Shown here piece by piece: positions 1 to 8,739 of a stretch of DNA of 64,000 nt (position 1 is its first letter; each line of letters starts with the position of its first letter). The notes under the pieces were generated by a model. That model made no database searches, was not told the DNA's origin, and saw only the letters and a list, made by a program, of their open reading frames with translations. The stretch spans positions 1-64,000 of the forward strand of contig DASCMS010000124.1 in assembly GCA_036011085.1 (NCBI GenBank), in the 5' to 3' direction. The position numbers and the translations under genes were made by a program. The DNA comes from UBA8231 sp036011085 (lineage in GTDB: Bacteria; Latescibacterota; UBA2968; UBA8231).

Positions 1-2692
1 TGTAGGAAGTACGCGGGGTGGTCTCGTTGTCCACCTCCTCGAAGATCGTCCGATGCTTGAACTTCGGCGTGACACTGAAGGGGCCACGTGACCAGGTGTA
101 ATCTATCCTGTCAACCACCGAGAAGCGGGTGTGCACTGCCGCCGGCTGCAGCAGACCGATGCCCTGCTGCAGCTCGATTTCGGACTGACTGTTGCGGAAC
201 CACAACATGGCGTGATCCAACCGGGTATTCCTGAAGCCCAGGTACTCTGCATCGGCAAACACCAGGTGTACGCGGCTGTCCCGCATCTGCAGCAGGTCGG
301 GGGTGGGTGGACGTCGGAATCCTGCAACCTCTGGAGGGCCGTCCGGTCGATTGTACCAGTTGATGAACTCGAGATCGTCAGGCGGTACCTGGTAGAGGAA
401 GGTGTGATCGACGATGTCGTCCTCCACCTTCTTCACATCGAAGTGGAGCTGCAGCCTGGCGACGCCCTTCCTCTCCACGTCGTAGGCGTAGCGCAGGTAC
501 AGTGCCTCGGAGTGGCCACCGCCGACAATCTGCCGGGTGTCATAGTGGCCGACGGAGATGGACCTGCCGAGACGGCCCAGTCGATTGAGCCGCAGAAAAA
601 CGTGGCGGCCCCGCTGATCGCGTGGGTAGGGATAATCCGGTCGATCGTCGTTCTCACGGAAGTCGGGCACGCCATTGTTGTTGAAGTCGATGCCGTACAC
701 GAACTCCGGGGGCTCGGCGTCGTACGTAAGGAAGGGTTCCTCCCAGTCGACGATGAAGTTCTCGTTGCGGTCCACATCGGCCACGTTGTCGACGTTTTCG
801 TCGAGACCCGGGTAGACACCGGCATTCGGCCACCCGGGATAGAGTTCACGCGGCTGGGCCACCGCATTGTCTCCCGAATGGTCGTCCGCAAAGCGGTCGT
901 GGTCATCGTTGTCTTCGTGGAGGGGAAACTCATGGGTGACCGACTCGATCCTGTCACCGGGCTTGCCCTGGCGATCGATGTGGAATGCCAGACCGCCACG
1001 GTAGCTGTCGTAGCCGCCACCGTAGTCCGGCTCCATGCGGTAGAGCTCAGCACCCAACGCCACACCCTGTAGCAGATCCTTGGTTCCCTTCACCCACCAC
1101 GCCCAGGCACGCTCGGCACTTCGCCGACCCTCGTTGTCGCCCACGGGGAACATGAAGTTGCGCAGGTTGTGGGCCAGTTCACCGTTGAACTCCAGCCCGA
1201 CGAGTTCGGCCGCCCAATTGACCGATGCCAGACTTTGACCGGTGGGAATGCCGTAGTCAAACCAGACGGCCTGCCGATTGTCTGCAGTACCCCGGCCACC
1301 CGCGGCCCGCACGACGGTGTAGTACGGTTCCTCTTCCTCGTCCACGTACCACTTGTGCGATCTCCGGTTGGGGGCCTCGCTTCGGTGGAAGGAGGCGGGC
1401 CACTCCATCTCGGCCTGCCCCACCGCACCGCTGCGGTCCACATTGAAGAAATCGTGGGTCTGGCGCACGCCGATGCGGAAATCCCCCGCCACATCGGCAA
1501 CGAAGCGGGCCGATCGAAGGGACACGTCTGCGGGCAGGTTGAAGGTGTAGATCACCGGTTCGCCACCCACAGCCTGACGGCCGCCACCGGCCAGTGGCGT
1601 GCCGCCACTCGGTGGCGAGGCTTCGAGAGCGGTGTCGTAGTCGGGATCACCGTCGACACTGGTGAGTCGGACCGGTTGCCCGGCGCGCTCGCCCTCGAGG
1701 ACCACATCCACCCCGTACGCCCGGGCTGTCGCCCGGGCTTCCTCCGGGGAATCGTCAGCGATGAAGACGCGGATCATCCTGGGTGCCTGCATCTCGTACG
1801 GGATGTCACCACGCCAGAAGCTGCTGCGGGACGAGGCTGTCTGGTTCATGACCTGGTTCACCAGCGTGCCACCCAGCGTGGCGTATTCACCCAGATCATG
1901 TTGCCAGTGGCCGCCGAACTGGAGCACCGGGGACGGATCCCAGGCGTCGTTGCCCTCAGCCTGCGCCCATTCTGAGAACAGTAGGGCCGTACCTTGCTGG
2001 CCTCCGCGGGTGTAGTACAACGTCGCACGATCCCGATCCCGGTAACTCAGGTCCATGCGGACCACGTTCTGCCGACTGTTGGCCAGGGTGAGAGGCGTGA
2101 ACATCGTCCGCACTGAACTGGCGCTGACACCGTTGCCCACGGTGGCCGTCCAGTGCAGATCCTTGTACGCGTAGTGGCCGATGTAGAACTGCAGGCGCTT
2201 GTGGTCGATGTAACTGTAGCCGCTGAAGTCGCTGCCGCTGCGCGACTCCTCGATGCTCAACACCCGCTGGTAGTCGCCCCCCATGTAGTTGCCCATACGA
2301 TCCCAGCGCACATTGCGCGTGTTCATTGGCCGACCGGTGGCCTTGACCTCTCTGAAGCTCGTTTCTCCGCGGGAGTAGAGGATGTACTTCTCGTCGGCAT
2401 AGTTGCGGTAGGAAAGGCCATTGCTGGCGTTGAGAAAGGCCCGACCCCACCCGCGCCGGTACCGATCCCGGGGACCGCGCAGGAAGGCGGGACGCTGCTT
2501 CCAGGCCGGTTCCCGGGGCGTGCCGGGATCAGCGTTGTAGTAGGGCAGGGGACCCGCAGACTCGGGGTGGCGTTGCCCCTGAGCGGGGGACAGGAAGCCC
2601 ATGCCGGAGCAGAGGCCTGCAACCATCGACCAGCGCCCGGCTGAGCGCATCGGTGCAGCGAGAAACGACACGTAGACCCCTCGCGCTCCCAT
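1..2692 (-). CDS. Large secreted protein of unknown function, 3' end cut off
   Basis: One uninterrupted minus-strand reading frame runs from an ATG at 2692 past the left edge, giving at least 897 residues; the stop lies outside. The N-terminus has a basic stretch and a hydrophobic run ending in SPAQG, a likely signal peptide. The ATG at 2650 (MRSAGRWS...) would give a more normal signal peptide, so the start is uncertain. The mature part is rich in aromatic and charged residues with alternating strand-like patterns (for example YIDHKRLQFYIGHYAY). Near residues 620-670 two EF-hand-like loops are visible, DRNENFIVDWEE and DFNNNGVPDFRE, both with Asp/Asn spacing suited to calcium. I recognise no named family. 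It could be a surface or outer-membrane beta-rich protein. It has its own promoter-like sequence and lies downstream of the polysaccharide locus. Shadow frames on the plus strand were discarded. Confidence 0.75.
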   Translation of the reverse strand, partial: MGARGVYVSFLAAPMRSAGRWSMVAGLCSGMGFLSPAQGQRHPESAGPLPYYNADPGTPREPAWKQRPAFLRGPRDRYRRGWGRAFLNASNGLSYRNYADEKYILYSRGETSFREVKATGRPMNTRNVRWDRMGNYMGGDYQRVLSIEESRSGSDFSGYSYIDHKRLQFYIGHYAYKDLHWTATVGNGVSASSVRTMFTPLTLANSRQNVVRMDLSYRDRDRATLYYTRGGQQGTALLFSEWAQAEGNDAWDPSPVLQFGGHWQHDLGEYATLGGTLVNQVMNQTASSRSSFWRGDIPYEMQAPRMIRVFIADDSPEEARATARAYGVDVVLEGERAGQPVRLTSVDGDPDYDTALEASPPSGGTPLAGGGRQAVGGEPVIYTFNLPADVSLRSARFVADVAGDFRIGVRQTHDFFNVDRSGAVGQAEMEWPASFHRSEAPNRRSHKWYVDEEEEPYYTVVRAAGGRGTADNRQAVWFDYGIPTGQSLASVNWAAELVGLEFNGELAHNLRNFMFPVGDNEGRRSAERAWAWWVKGTKDLLQGVALGAELYRMEPDYGGGYDSYRGGLAFHIDRQGKPGDRIESVTHEFPLHEDNDDHDRFADDHSGDNAVAQPRELYPGWPNAGVYPGLDENVDNVADVDRNENFIVDWEEPFLTYDAEPPEFVYGIDFNNNGVPDFRENDDRPDYPYPRDQRGRHVFLRLNRLGRLGRSISVGHYDTRQIVGGGHSEALYLRYAYDVERKGVARLQLHFDVKKVEDDIVDHTFLYQVPPDDLEFINWYNRPDGPPEVAGFRRPPTPDLLQMRDSRVHLVFADAEYLGFRNTRLDHAMLWFRNSQSEIELQQGIGLLQPAAVHTRFSVVDRIDYTWSRGPFSVTPKFKHRTIFEEVDNETTPRTSY

Positions 2693-2747
2693 GGGAGCCT
2701 TCGAAGAAGGTGGATCTACCAGGGCATCGTGAGTTGGCTTGATCGAT

Positions 2748-2774
2748 AAAGTATGATTGCTACAGGTCTGTCAA
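2748..2774 (-). promoter_or_regulatory. Putative sigma70 promoter of the secreted-protein gene
   Basis: On the minus strand a perfect TTGACA (2774-2769) is followed after 15 bases by TACTTT (2753-2748), in a locally AT-rich patch about 55 bases before the ATG at 2692. The spacing is shorter than the usual 17, so this is a moderate match. It would let the secreted-protein gene be expressed separately from the polysaccharide genes upstream. Confidence 0.45.
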
Positions 2775-2880
2775 CGGCACGGTGTTGCCGGAGGCGCCGA
2801 CGCCTGCCTCAGCCGCGCATCGCAGTTCGGGGGTGGGTGGTTGGGCCAGGCCAACGTGAGTGCTGCGGGAGGAGTGCCGA
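2775..2880. other. Non-coding stretch with small hairpins
   Basis: No supported protein gene lies between 2693 and 3076. This part holds several short inverted repeats, including AGGCG-CCGA-CGCCT and TTGG-GCCAGG-CCAA. They may belong to the same structured transcript as the nested stem that begins at 2881. The open frame that crosses this region on the plus strand looks like chance GC-rich coding. Confidence 0.4.
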
Positions 2881-3077
2881 GGGTTCACGCTGGCACCGAG
2901 GTGGCCTTGAGCGAGGCCAGGCATGACCGAACAGGAACGCGCAGCGTTCCGTTCAGGCCCGAAGGTCGCGCGCCAGGATGGCGTGCGCGGACTGAGCCGC
3001 AGGATGCGGCGTTCAGTCCGCCGGTGAGGTCATGCCCTAGGCCGAGCGGTGGCCACCGTAGGTGCCGGCGTGAGCCC
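2881..3077 (+). ncRNA. Candidate structured RNA: long stem enclosing three hairpins
   Basis: The two ends pair over 17 positions (2881-2897 with 3061-3077). Inside, 2901-2906 pairs with 3051-3056, then 2915-2918 with 3040-3043, and 2920-2928 with 3028-3036. This closed helix encloses three consecutive hairpins. H1 is 2929-2954, with two stems of 4 and 7 bp and loop GCA. H2 is 2967-2987, with 8 bp and loop AGGAU. H3 is 2988-3020, with 8+6 bp and GGA in the loop. The three imperfect pairs (2884/3074, 2891/3067, 2970/2984) are all G-U when read on the plus strand but A-C on the minus strand, so the plus sense is favoured. The right end touches the stop codon of the sugar transferase gene. A TATGAT-like -10 lies at 2752-2757 but has no good -35. 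It could instead be a terminator-like or mobile palindromic element. No match to a known RNA family is recognised. Confidence 0.55.
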
Positions 3078-4543
3078 TACCGCGTACTCTTCCCCGCCAG
3101 CACGAACCAGATCGTACGAATCATGATCGAGAAATCCAGCAGCAACGACGCGTTCTCGATGTAGTAGAGATCGTATTCCAGACGCTCAGCGGCGATGCTG
3201 GCAAAATCCGTCGACTGCATGTCGAATTCGTGCTTCGATTGCGCCCATCCCAGAAGACCTGGCTTGACGTTGAAACGGCGCATGTAGAACGGGATCTCCT
3301 GCGAGAACCTCTCCACGAAGAACGGACGTTCCGGTCGGGGGCCCACCAGGCTCATGTCGCCGCGCAGGAAATTGATACACTGGGGGATCTCGTCGAAGTG
3401 CAGGGCCCGCAACACGCGCCCCACACGGGTGACGCGAGGATCGGCATCCTTGACCCACGTCGGCCCCGTCTTGTCTTCGGCTTCGACCACCATCGACCGG
3501 AACTTATACATCGTGAAGGGTTTCCCCTTGCGCCCCACACGCTCCTGACGGAACAGGATGGGACCGCGCGAATCGAGGCGGATGGCGGCCACCACCAGCA
3601 GCCACAGCGGCGCCATGCCGACCAGCACGAGCAGCGCCACGGCGATGTCGGTGAGCCGCTTGGCGGCGCTCTCCCAGGGGGCCATCAGCTGCGGTCGCAG
3701 CTCCATCAGGGGCACACCGTAGATCTGGTTCGTGCGCACGTGACCGGTGACGATATCGTAGAGGTCGGGGGTGATGCTGAAGGAGACTACAGACCCGGGT
3801 CCACCCGCCGCCTCGACAATGCGCAGCACATCCTCGTGGCTGTTCGATTTCAGGGCGATCAGCACCGACTCCACGCCACGCTGGCCGATGATCCGCCCCA
3901 GGTCGTCTACCCCTCCCAGCACGGGCAGGCCCTCGACGGTGTCCACCTCGGCGTCTCCGGGGGCACGAGCGAAACCGATGACCTCATAGCCCTGAGCCGG
4001 CGAGGTGAGCAGATCCTGCAGGAGCCTGGCTCCACGCTCGTCGGTGCCGACGATGATGGCGTTGTTGCGACCGATGCCACTGGTCAGCAGACGCCGCTGC
4101 AGCGTGCGCAGGACGGCACGTCCGCCAGCGACAAGAACGACCAGCGCCAGCCAGTAGGAGCCGACCAGCGCCCGAGTGAAAGTCATACCCTCCTGCAGAT
4201 CGAAGGTAGCGATGAACAGCAGCAGGACGCCGACGGTGATGACCTTGAGTACGGCGATGCCCTCGTCGAGACGAGACGGCGTATGCTTTGGACGATACAG
4301 GCCGTTGAACACGAGCAGCACGAGCCAGCACAGGTAGATGAGAGGCAGCGCATCCCAGAGGTAGTACTCGAGGACAAAGACGAAAGGCGGGCTGGTGAGG
4401 TCGGGATGCAGCTGATTCCAGGCGTAGGCCACGCTCCGCAGGGAGCCACCCGCATGTTTCATCCACAGCAGCGCCACCGTTGCCAGGTTGATAGCGACAA
4501 AATCGCTCACGGCCAGCAGGATTGTGATCCAGACCTGCGACAT
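3077..4543 (-). CDS. Polyprenyl-phosphate glycosyl-1-phosphate transferase (WbaP/WcaJ type)
   Basis: This 488-residue membrane enzyme should start repeat-unit synthesis by moving a sugar-1-phosphate from a nucleotide sugar to undecaprenyl phosphate. The N-terminal half has several hydrophobic helices. Then comes a nucleotide-binding-like domain (IIVGTDERGARLLQDLL, about 145-260). The C-terminal catalytic domain has RQERVGRKGKPFTMYKFRSM, the Asp-Glu dyad in FDEIPQ, and GDMSLVGPRPE. Length and domain order match the full-length WbaP-like class. The start ATG overlaps the stop of the preceding glycosyltransferase by one base (TGATG), which suggests translational coupling. It is the last gene of the polysaccharide run before the structured intergenic region. 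The sugar specificity cannot be read from sequence. Confidence 0.93.
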   Translation of the reverse strand: MSQVWITILLAVSDFVAINLATVALLWMKHAGGSLRSVAYAWNQLHPDLTSPPFVFVLEYYLWDALPLIYLCWLVLLVFNGLYRPKHTPSRLDEGIAVLKVITVGVLLLFIATFDLQEGMTFTRALVGSYWLALVVLVAGGRAVLRTLQRRLLTSGIGRNNAIIVGTDERGARLLQDLLTSPAQGYEVIGFARAPGDAEVDTVEGLPVLGGVDDLGRIIGQRGVESVLIALKSNSHEDVLRIVEAAGGPGSVVSFSITPDLYDIVTGHVRTNQIYGVPLMELRPQLMAPWESAAKRLTDIAVALLVLVGMAPLWLLVVAAIRLDSRGPILFRQERVGRKGKPFTMYKFRSMVVEAEDKTGPTWVKDADPRVTRVGRVLRALHFDEIPQCINFLRGDMSLVGPRPERPFFVERFSQEIPFYMRRFNVKPGLLGWAQSKHEFDMQSTDFASIAAERLEYDLYYIENASLLLDFSIMIRTIWFVLAGKSTR

Positions 4544-5718
4544 CAGTCGGTCATACTCTCAGTGTCCGGGCGGGCTTCCGGCTTCCACACGGTGTGGCGC
4601 TGACCTCCCAGTGCGCCGATGACCCCCAGCAGAGCTCCAAGGTTGATGGCACAGAAGTACGTCGGTACGTAAAACAGACTCAGTCGGCCGAGGCTGGAGG
4701 GAAACATGCCTCCGAGCAGGGCCATCACGTAGAACAGAATCTGGCCACCGAACAGCCACTCGTACGGTGATTGCCGAGCCAGGCCAGCCCCGGCGCTGGT
4801 CACCAGCATGACGAGCAGCAGAAGCGGAACCAGCCAGCGGATCACCTTATGTGACAACACCTGGAAGGCGAACAGCGGTCGCTTGAAGGGATTGAGCGTG
4901 CCTGGCTCGGTCCACAGGCTGTAGAGCGAACGGGCGACGATACGCCGGCGGCGCTTGAACTCATCGCCGAAACCGATGGCTACCTCCTCTTCGGCGATGG
5001 CGGCCGGTTCGTAGACCACACGGTAGCCGCGGCGGCGAACCCTGATGGGCATGATGAAATCGGAGATGATGGCCTGGCCGAGCTCCTCAAAGAGCTCACG
5101 CCGCAACGCGAAAATGGCACCGTTGGCACCCACCAGAGATCCCAGCAGACTCTCCCGGCGCTTGAGAAACTGTTCATAGCGCCAGTAGGAACCCTCACCT
5201 TTCCCGGCGGCGGCGTGTTGTGGATTGGCGTAGCGCAGCTCACCGCAGACACAACCGACGCGGGTGTCGGCAAAGGGGACCACGAGCTGCTGCAGGGCAT
5301 CAGCATGGTACATGCTGTTGGCGTCGGTGAAGACGAGAACGTCTCCTGTTGCCGACCGTACTCCCACGTTCTGTGCCGTCGTCTTGCCCGCGTTCTGCTC
5401 CTGCCGCAGGAACAGATACCCGGGCCGGCCTTCGTACTGGCGGGCGATGTCATCGGTGCCATCCGTCGAGCCATCGGAGACCATGATGATCTGCAACTTC
5501 TCCACCGGATAGTCGAGGGCGAAACTGTTCTCCAGCTTGTCGCGCAGGACGGCCTCCTCGTTGATGGCGGCAACGATCAGGCTGACAGTCGGCATCTCGC
5601 CCTGGGCATACTTCGGTTGCCGGCGGCCGATGGTGAACAATGACAGTAGAAAGGGATATCCGAGGTAGGTATGCAGAATCAGGCCGACGGCGATCCAGAA
5701 AACGTCGATGCCGGTCAC
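4543..5718 (-). CDS. Membrane-anchored family 2 glycosyltransferase
   Basis: The 391-residue protein has an N-terminal membrane helix, a GT-A catalytic domain (about 45-270) and three or four C-terminal helices, like processive or EPS-assembly GT2 enzymes. Visible signatures are the nucleotide-binding MVSDGSTDGTDD, the metal-site TDANS, and a later acidic EEEVAIGFGDEF region preceding a basic KRRRRIV stretch. It probably adds a sugar to the lipid-linked repeat at the inner membrane. The start overlaps the carbamoyltransferase stop by four bases (ATGA). The substrate is unknown. Confidence 0.88.
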   Translation of the reverse strand: MTGIDVFWIAVGLILHTYLGYPFLLSLFTIGRRQPKYAQGEMPTVSLIVAAINEEAVLRDKLENSFALDYPVEKLQIIMVSDGSTDGTDDIARQYEGRPGYLFLRQEQNAGKTTAQNVGVRSATGDVLVFTDANSMYHADALQQLVVPFADTRVGCVCGELRYANPQHAAAGKGEGSYWRYEQFLKRRESLLGSLVGANGAIFALRRELFEELGQAIISDFIMPIRVRRRGYRVVYEPAAIAEEEVAIGFGDEFKRRRRIVARSLYSLWTEPGTLNPFKRPLFAFQVLSHKVIRWLVPLLLLVMLVTSAGAGLARQSPYEWLFGGQILFYVMALLGGMFPSSLGRLSLFYVPTYFCAINLGALLGVIGALGGQRHTVWKPEARPDTESMTD

Positions 5719-7436
5719 GTGGTGGCGCGCTTGGTCACCAGCAGCGGCCCGAGCACGAGACGTTGCAGACCCGAATCGAGGAGCACGCCCATGGCGTCGG
5801 CGGCGGAGCAGACGATGGGTGATCCGTGCAGATTGAAGGAAGTGTTGAGCAGAACGTGGCGACCCGTACGCTCGCCAAAGCGCTCGAGGATGGCCTCATA
5901 CCCCGGGTTCTGCCCGTCTTCGACCAGCTGCGGTCGTGCCGTCAGGTCGGCGTTGTGCACCGCCGCCATGAAGGTTTCCCGCTCGTCTGTCGAATCGAAG
6001 GTGTTCATCATGTAGGGCGAGGGCAGATTCTTCGGGTTGGTGAAGTACGCCGCCGCGTGGCGCCGCATCACGACGGGGGCAAAAGGCATCCAGAAGTCAC
6101 GCTTCTTGATCATCTGGTTGATGACCCGCACCACGTCCTGGTTCCGCGGATCGGCAAGAATCGAGCGATTGCCCAGAGCCCGGGCACCGAACTCCATGGG
6201 CCCCGCGGCCCGGGCGACGATCTCGCCGTCGGCCAGGATCTGCGCCACGCGATCGGCCATATCCACCGGTTCCTCCGCCGTCACCTGATCGCCGGCATCG
6301 GCCACCGCCTGGCGGCACTCTTCCATCGTCAGATCATTGCCCAGGTAGCAGTGTTCGATCGGCGCCGGCGTCTCGCCGCGTTCGCAGGCAGCCAGGTAGC
6401 AGGCGCCGATGGGCAGCGATTCGTCACCGCACGAAGGGAAGGCTTCGAAGGCATCGATCTCCGCCAGTTCTGAGATCGCCTTGTTCGCCTTCACGTTCAT
6501 GAACACGCCACCGGCGGCCAGCACGCGACGGATGCCGGTCTGCTGCACGCAGCGCCCAACCCATTCACACAGAAGGCGCTCGGTGAACAGCTGCAACCCG
6601 GCGCACACGGAGTCGAAGCGTGTCCGACCCAGGTCACGCTCCAGTCGAGGTCCGATGGCCGACAGTGGCTCGCTCACGGTGCGCTGAAATCGCATGGGCC
6701 GTGCCGGGTCGAAGCTGAGGTAGCCACTATAGATGCGCGCGGCGGGCTCGGCGTACCGCGGATCGGCGTAGGGCGCCATGCCCATCAGCTTGTATTCGTG
6801 CTCCAGCGGCGTGAACCCGAGCAGATGGGTGGTCACCGCGTAGAGCTCACCGAGGCTGTCTGCCTGCGGGATCCTCTCCTGGCATTCCAGCAGACCGTCG
6901 CGACCGATCCAGACCGACCCTGACAGACCGTCCCCGCCGCCGTCGAGGGTGAGTACGAGATACGGTTCTTCGTCATGGCGCAGGCCGTGGTACGCCGTCG
7001 CCGCATGCGTCTCGTGGTGATCCGTGAAGGTCACCTTGTCAGGCGCATACCCCCATGCGCCAATGGCGGAGGCGCGCTCTGCCATCCTCTGCCGGGCGCG
7101 GCGCTGACGATAGGCGCCGGTGCCGCTGATCCGTTGCCGGACTGTATGCGCCACTCCCCCTCTGTAACGCGCCTCAAAGCTCGCCGTCGCCCAACTCGGA
7201 CCCTGAGGCCTCGACACGTAGCGGGAAGCGCAACAGACACGGTCCACCTCGGCTGCGGTGACACCTGCCAGCCGCAGGGCCTCGACGGCCGCCTGTTCAG
7301 GGAGGCCGTAGTGGTTCTTCACCCGAACCAACCGTTCCTCCTGCACCAGAGACACGACGCGATTCTCTACATAGACGCCCGCCGACGCGTTGTGGCCGTC
7401 GAAAATACCCAGAAGAACCGGCGAACGGGGGCTCAT
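5715..7436 (-). CDS. Carbamoyltransferase, NodU/CmcH family
   Basis: This 573-residue protein matches the O-carbamoyltransferase family that uses carbamoyl phosphate and ATP to carbamoylate sugar hydroxyls. The N-terminal Kae1/TsaD-like ATPase fold shows GIFDGHNASAGVY, the metal-binding DHHETHAATAY and LTLDGGGDGLSGSVW. The C-terminal YrdC-like part contains EFGARALGNRSILADPR and LLNTSFNLHGSPIV, both hallmarks. An ATG at 7436 is preferred over an in-frame TTG at 7448; neither has a strong ribosome site. Its place between glycosyltransferase genes implies that the exported polysaccharide or glycolipid carries carbamoyl groups. Full length. Confidence 0.93.
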   Translation of the reverse strand: MSPRSPVLLGIFDGHNASAGVYVENRVVSLVQEERLVRVKNHYGLPEQAAVEALRLAGVTAAEVDRVCCASRYVSRPQGPSWATASFEARYRGGVAHTVRQRISGTGAYRQRRARQRMAERASAIGAWGYAPDKVTFTDHHETHAATAYHGLRHDEEPYLVLTLDGGGDGLSGSVWIGRDGLLECQERIPQADSLGELYAVTTHLLGFTPLEHEYKLMGMAPYADPRYAEPAARIYSGYLSFDPARPMRFQRTVSEPLSAIGPRLERDLGRTRFDSVCAGLQLFTERLLCEWVGRCVQQTGIRRVLAAGGVFMNVKANKAISELAEIDAFEAFPSCGDESLPIGACYLAACERGETPAPIEHCYLGNDLTMEECRQAVADAGDQVTAEEPVDMADRVAQILADGEIVARAAGPMEFGARALGNRSILADPRNQDVVRVINQMIKKRDFWMPFAPVVMRRHAAAYFTNPKNLPSPYMMNTFDSTDERETFMAAVHNADLTARPQLVEDGQNPGYEAILERFGERTGRHVLLNTSFNLHGSPIVCSAADAMGVLLDSGLQRLVLGPLLVTKRATT

Positions 7437-7522
7437 GATCGAGGTCAAAAATCGCGGGAAGTGGTTGTATTTGACAGAATTACGTCGATTCTCTCAATAA
7501 CGCCAGCGCCTCTGATGACGTC

Positions 7523-7551
7523 AAGAAAACCCCGCCCGAATCCGGGTTCGG
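7523..7551 (-). terminator. Putative rho-independent terminator after the GT4 gene
   Basis: Reading the minus strand, CCGAA (7551-7547) pairs with TTCGG (7540-7536) around a short loop. It is followed by a GC-rich spacer and the T-rich run GTTTTCTT (to 7523). It lies just after the stop of the glycosyltransferase at 7561 and before the carbamoyltransferase. The stem is short, so termination may be partial. Confidence 0.45.
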
Positions 7552-7560
7552 ACAGTCTGT

Positions 7561-8724
7561 CTACCTGGCTCGGCGGCCGTCGACTTCGGCGTAGACCTCG
7601 TGGATGCTCCTGGCCACTGCACGATAGTCGAACCGCTGTTCCGCATACCGCCGGATGTGACCCCGATCGTAGCTGCCATAGTTGTCGAGAGTGGCCGCCA
7701 GGGCCCCCTGCAGTCCCTGCACATCCCGGGGTTCGGCGAGGCGACCCACCGACGGGTCGACCACCTCTTCGGGGCCGCCACAGCGGGTTGTCACCACCGG
7801 CAAGCCACAGGCGAAAGCCTCGAGTAGCGAGAGCGGCAACCCCTCCGAGTAGGAGGGCAGAACGAAGACATCCGCCGCCGCCAGTATGGCCGGCATCTGC
7901 TCCAGTGGCACTTCGTCGATGAAGCGGACCCGGTCGGCCACCCCCAGCTGGGCGGCACGCTCTGGGTAGGCCTGGGTCAGCGCCGTGGCGCCTCCCCCTA
8001 CGAGGTCGAGGTGGACATCTCGTCCTTCAGCCCGCAGTCCTGCCAGGGCCTGCAGCAACTCGTCGAGCCCCTTTGCCGGATCGTAGCGGCCGGAGTAAAT
8101 CAACCGCCAGCCCCCCTCCCCTGGTGTCCGGGTTCCGGGTTGGAACAGATCGCTGTCCACGCCGTTGGGGATCTGTTTCAGGCGCTGTTCGGCCACACCG
8201 AGCTCCCGCGCCCGGTCCGCCAGCTCGCCGCTGACCGCGATCACGGCATCGGCCTGGGTCAGAGCGTCGGCCACCATAGTGCGCCAGGATGCCCGTCCCA
8301 CCGCCAGGTCCTTCAGATCATGCCCGTGAACGGTGACCACCACAGGCCGTCCGACACGCTGACCGTACTCGATGCAGGCGCGGCCATCAGGGTAGGCAAC
8401 GTGGGCGTGGATGACGTCGGGCACGTCCCCCGCCGAAGCCTCCAGGGCACGGAGATAGGAAGGCCAGGCTCGGCCCAGCCACAGACGCCGTGGGAAGGTT
8501 ACGTACCGGGGCCGGCGCACATCGACGCCGTCCCACTCCTCGTGTCTTGGCAGGCCGCGAAAGCGGCTCCAGCGGCCGCACCCCGGCAAGGGAAACCAAG
8601 GCACTGGCGCCACGACCCGCGGCTGGCAGAATTCTGCGAGGAAGCGGGCCTGGTTGTGGACGAAACTGCCCGATATCCGCGACAGCGAGCTCGGATAGAG
8701 ATGGGAGGCAACGAGGACGTCCAT
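7561..8724 (-). CDS. Family 4 glycosyltransferase
   Basis: A 387-residue GT-B enzyme. The N-terminal domain starts LVASHLYPSSLSRISGSFVH and carries VIHAHVAYPDG and VTVHGHDL. The C-terminal Glycos_transf_1 domain has IYSGRYDPAKGLDELLQAL, then the donor-site FVLPSYSEGLPLSLLEAFACG with the usual E-x7-E spacing. It should transfer a sugar from a nucleotide donor onto the growing lipid-linked oligosaccharide in the cytoplasm. It begins 15 bases after the stop of the O-antigen ligase gene, in the same direction, and so belongs to the same transcript. The acceptor and donor are unknown. Confidence 0.9.
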   Translation of the reverse strand: MDVLVASHLYPSSLSRISGSFVHNQARFLAEFCQPRVVAPVPWFPLPGCGRWSRFRGLPRHEEWDGVDVRRPRYVTFPRRLWLGRAWPSYLRALEASAGDVPDVIHAHVAYPDGRACIEYGQRVGRPVVVTVHGHDLKDLAVGRASWRTMVADALTQADAVIAVSGELADRARELGVAEQRLKQIPNGVDSDLFQPGTRTPGEGGWRLIYSGRYDPAKGLDELLQALAGLRAEGRDVHLDLVGGGATALTQAYPERAAQLGVADRVRFIDEVPLEQMPAILAAADVFVLPSYSEGLPLSLLEAFACGLPVVTTRCGGPEEVVDPSVGRLAEPRDVQGLQGALAATLDNYGSYDRGHIRRYAEQRFDYRAVARSIHEVYAEVDGRRAR

Positions 8725-8739
8725 CGAACCTGCTCTCGC

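Noticed and set aside
2757..3164. Possible plus-strand protein in the 2693-3076 gap
   Set aside because: It runs through the nested stems and into the tail of the sugar transferase gene; composition is Arg/Gly/Pro-rich and no ribosome site is seen.
3230..4603. 457-codon plus-strand frame
   Set aside because: Antisense of the sugar transferase gene, rich in His, Gln and Asp, without family features.
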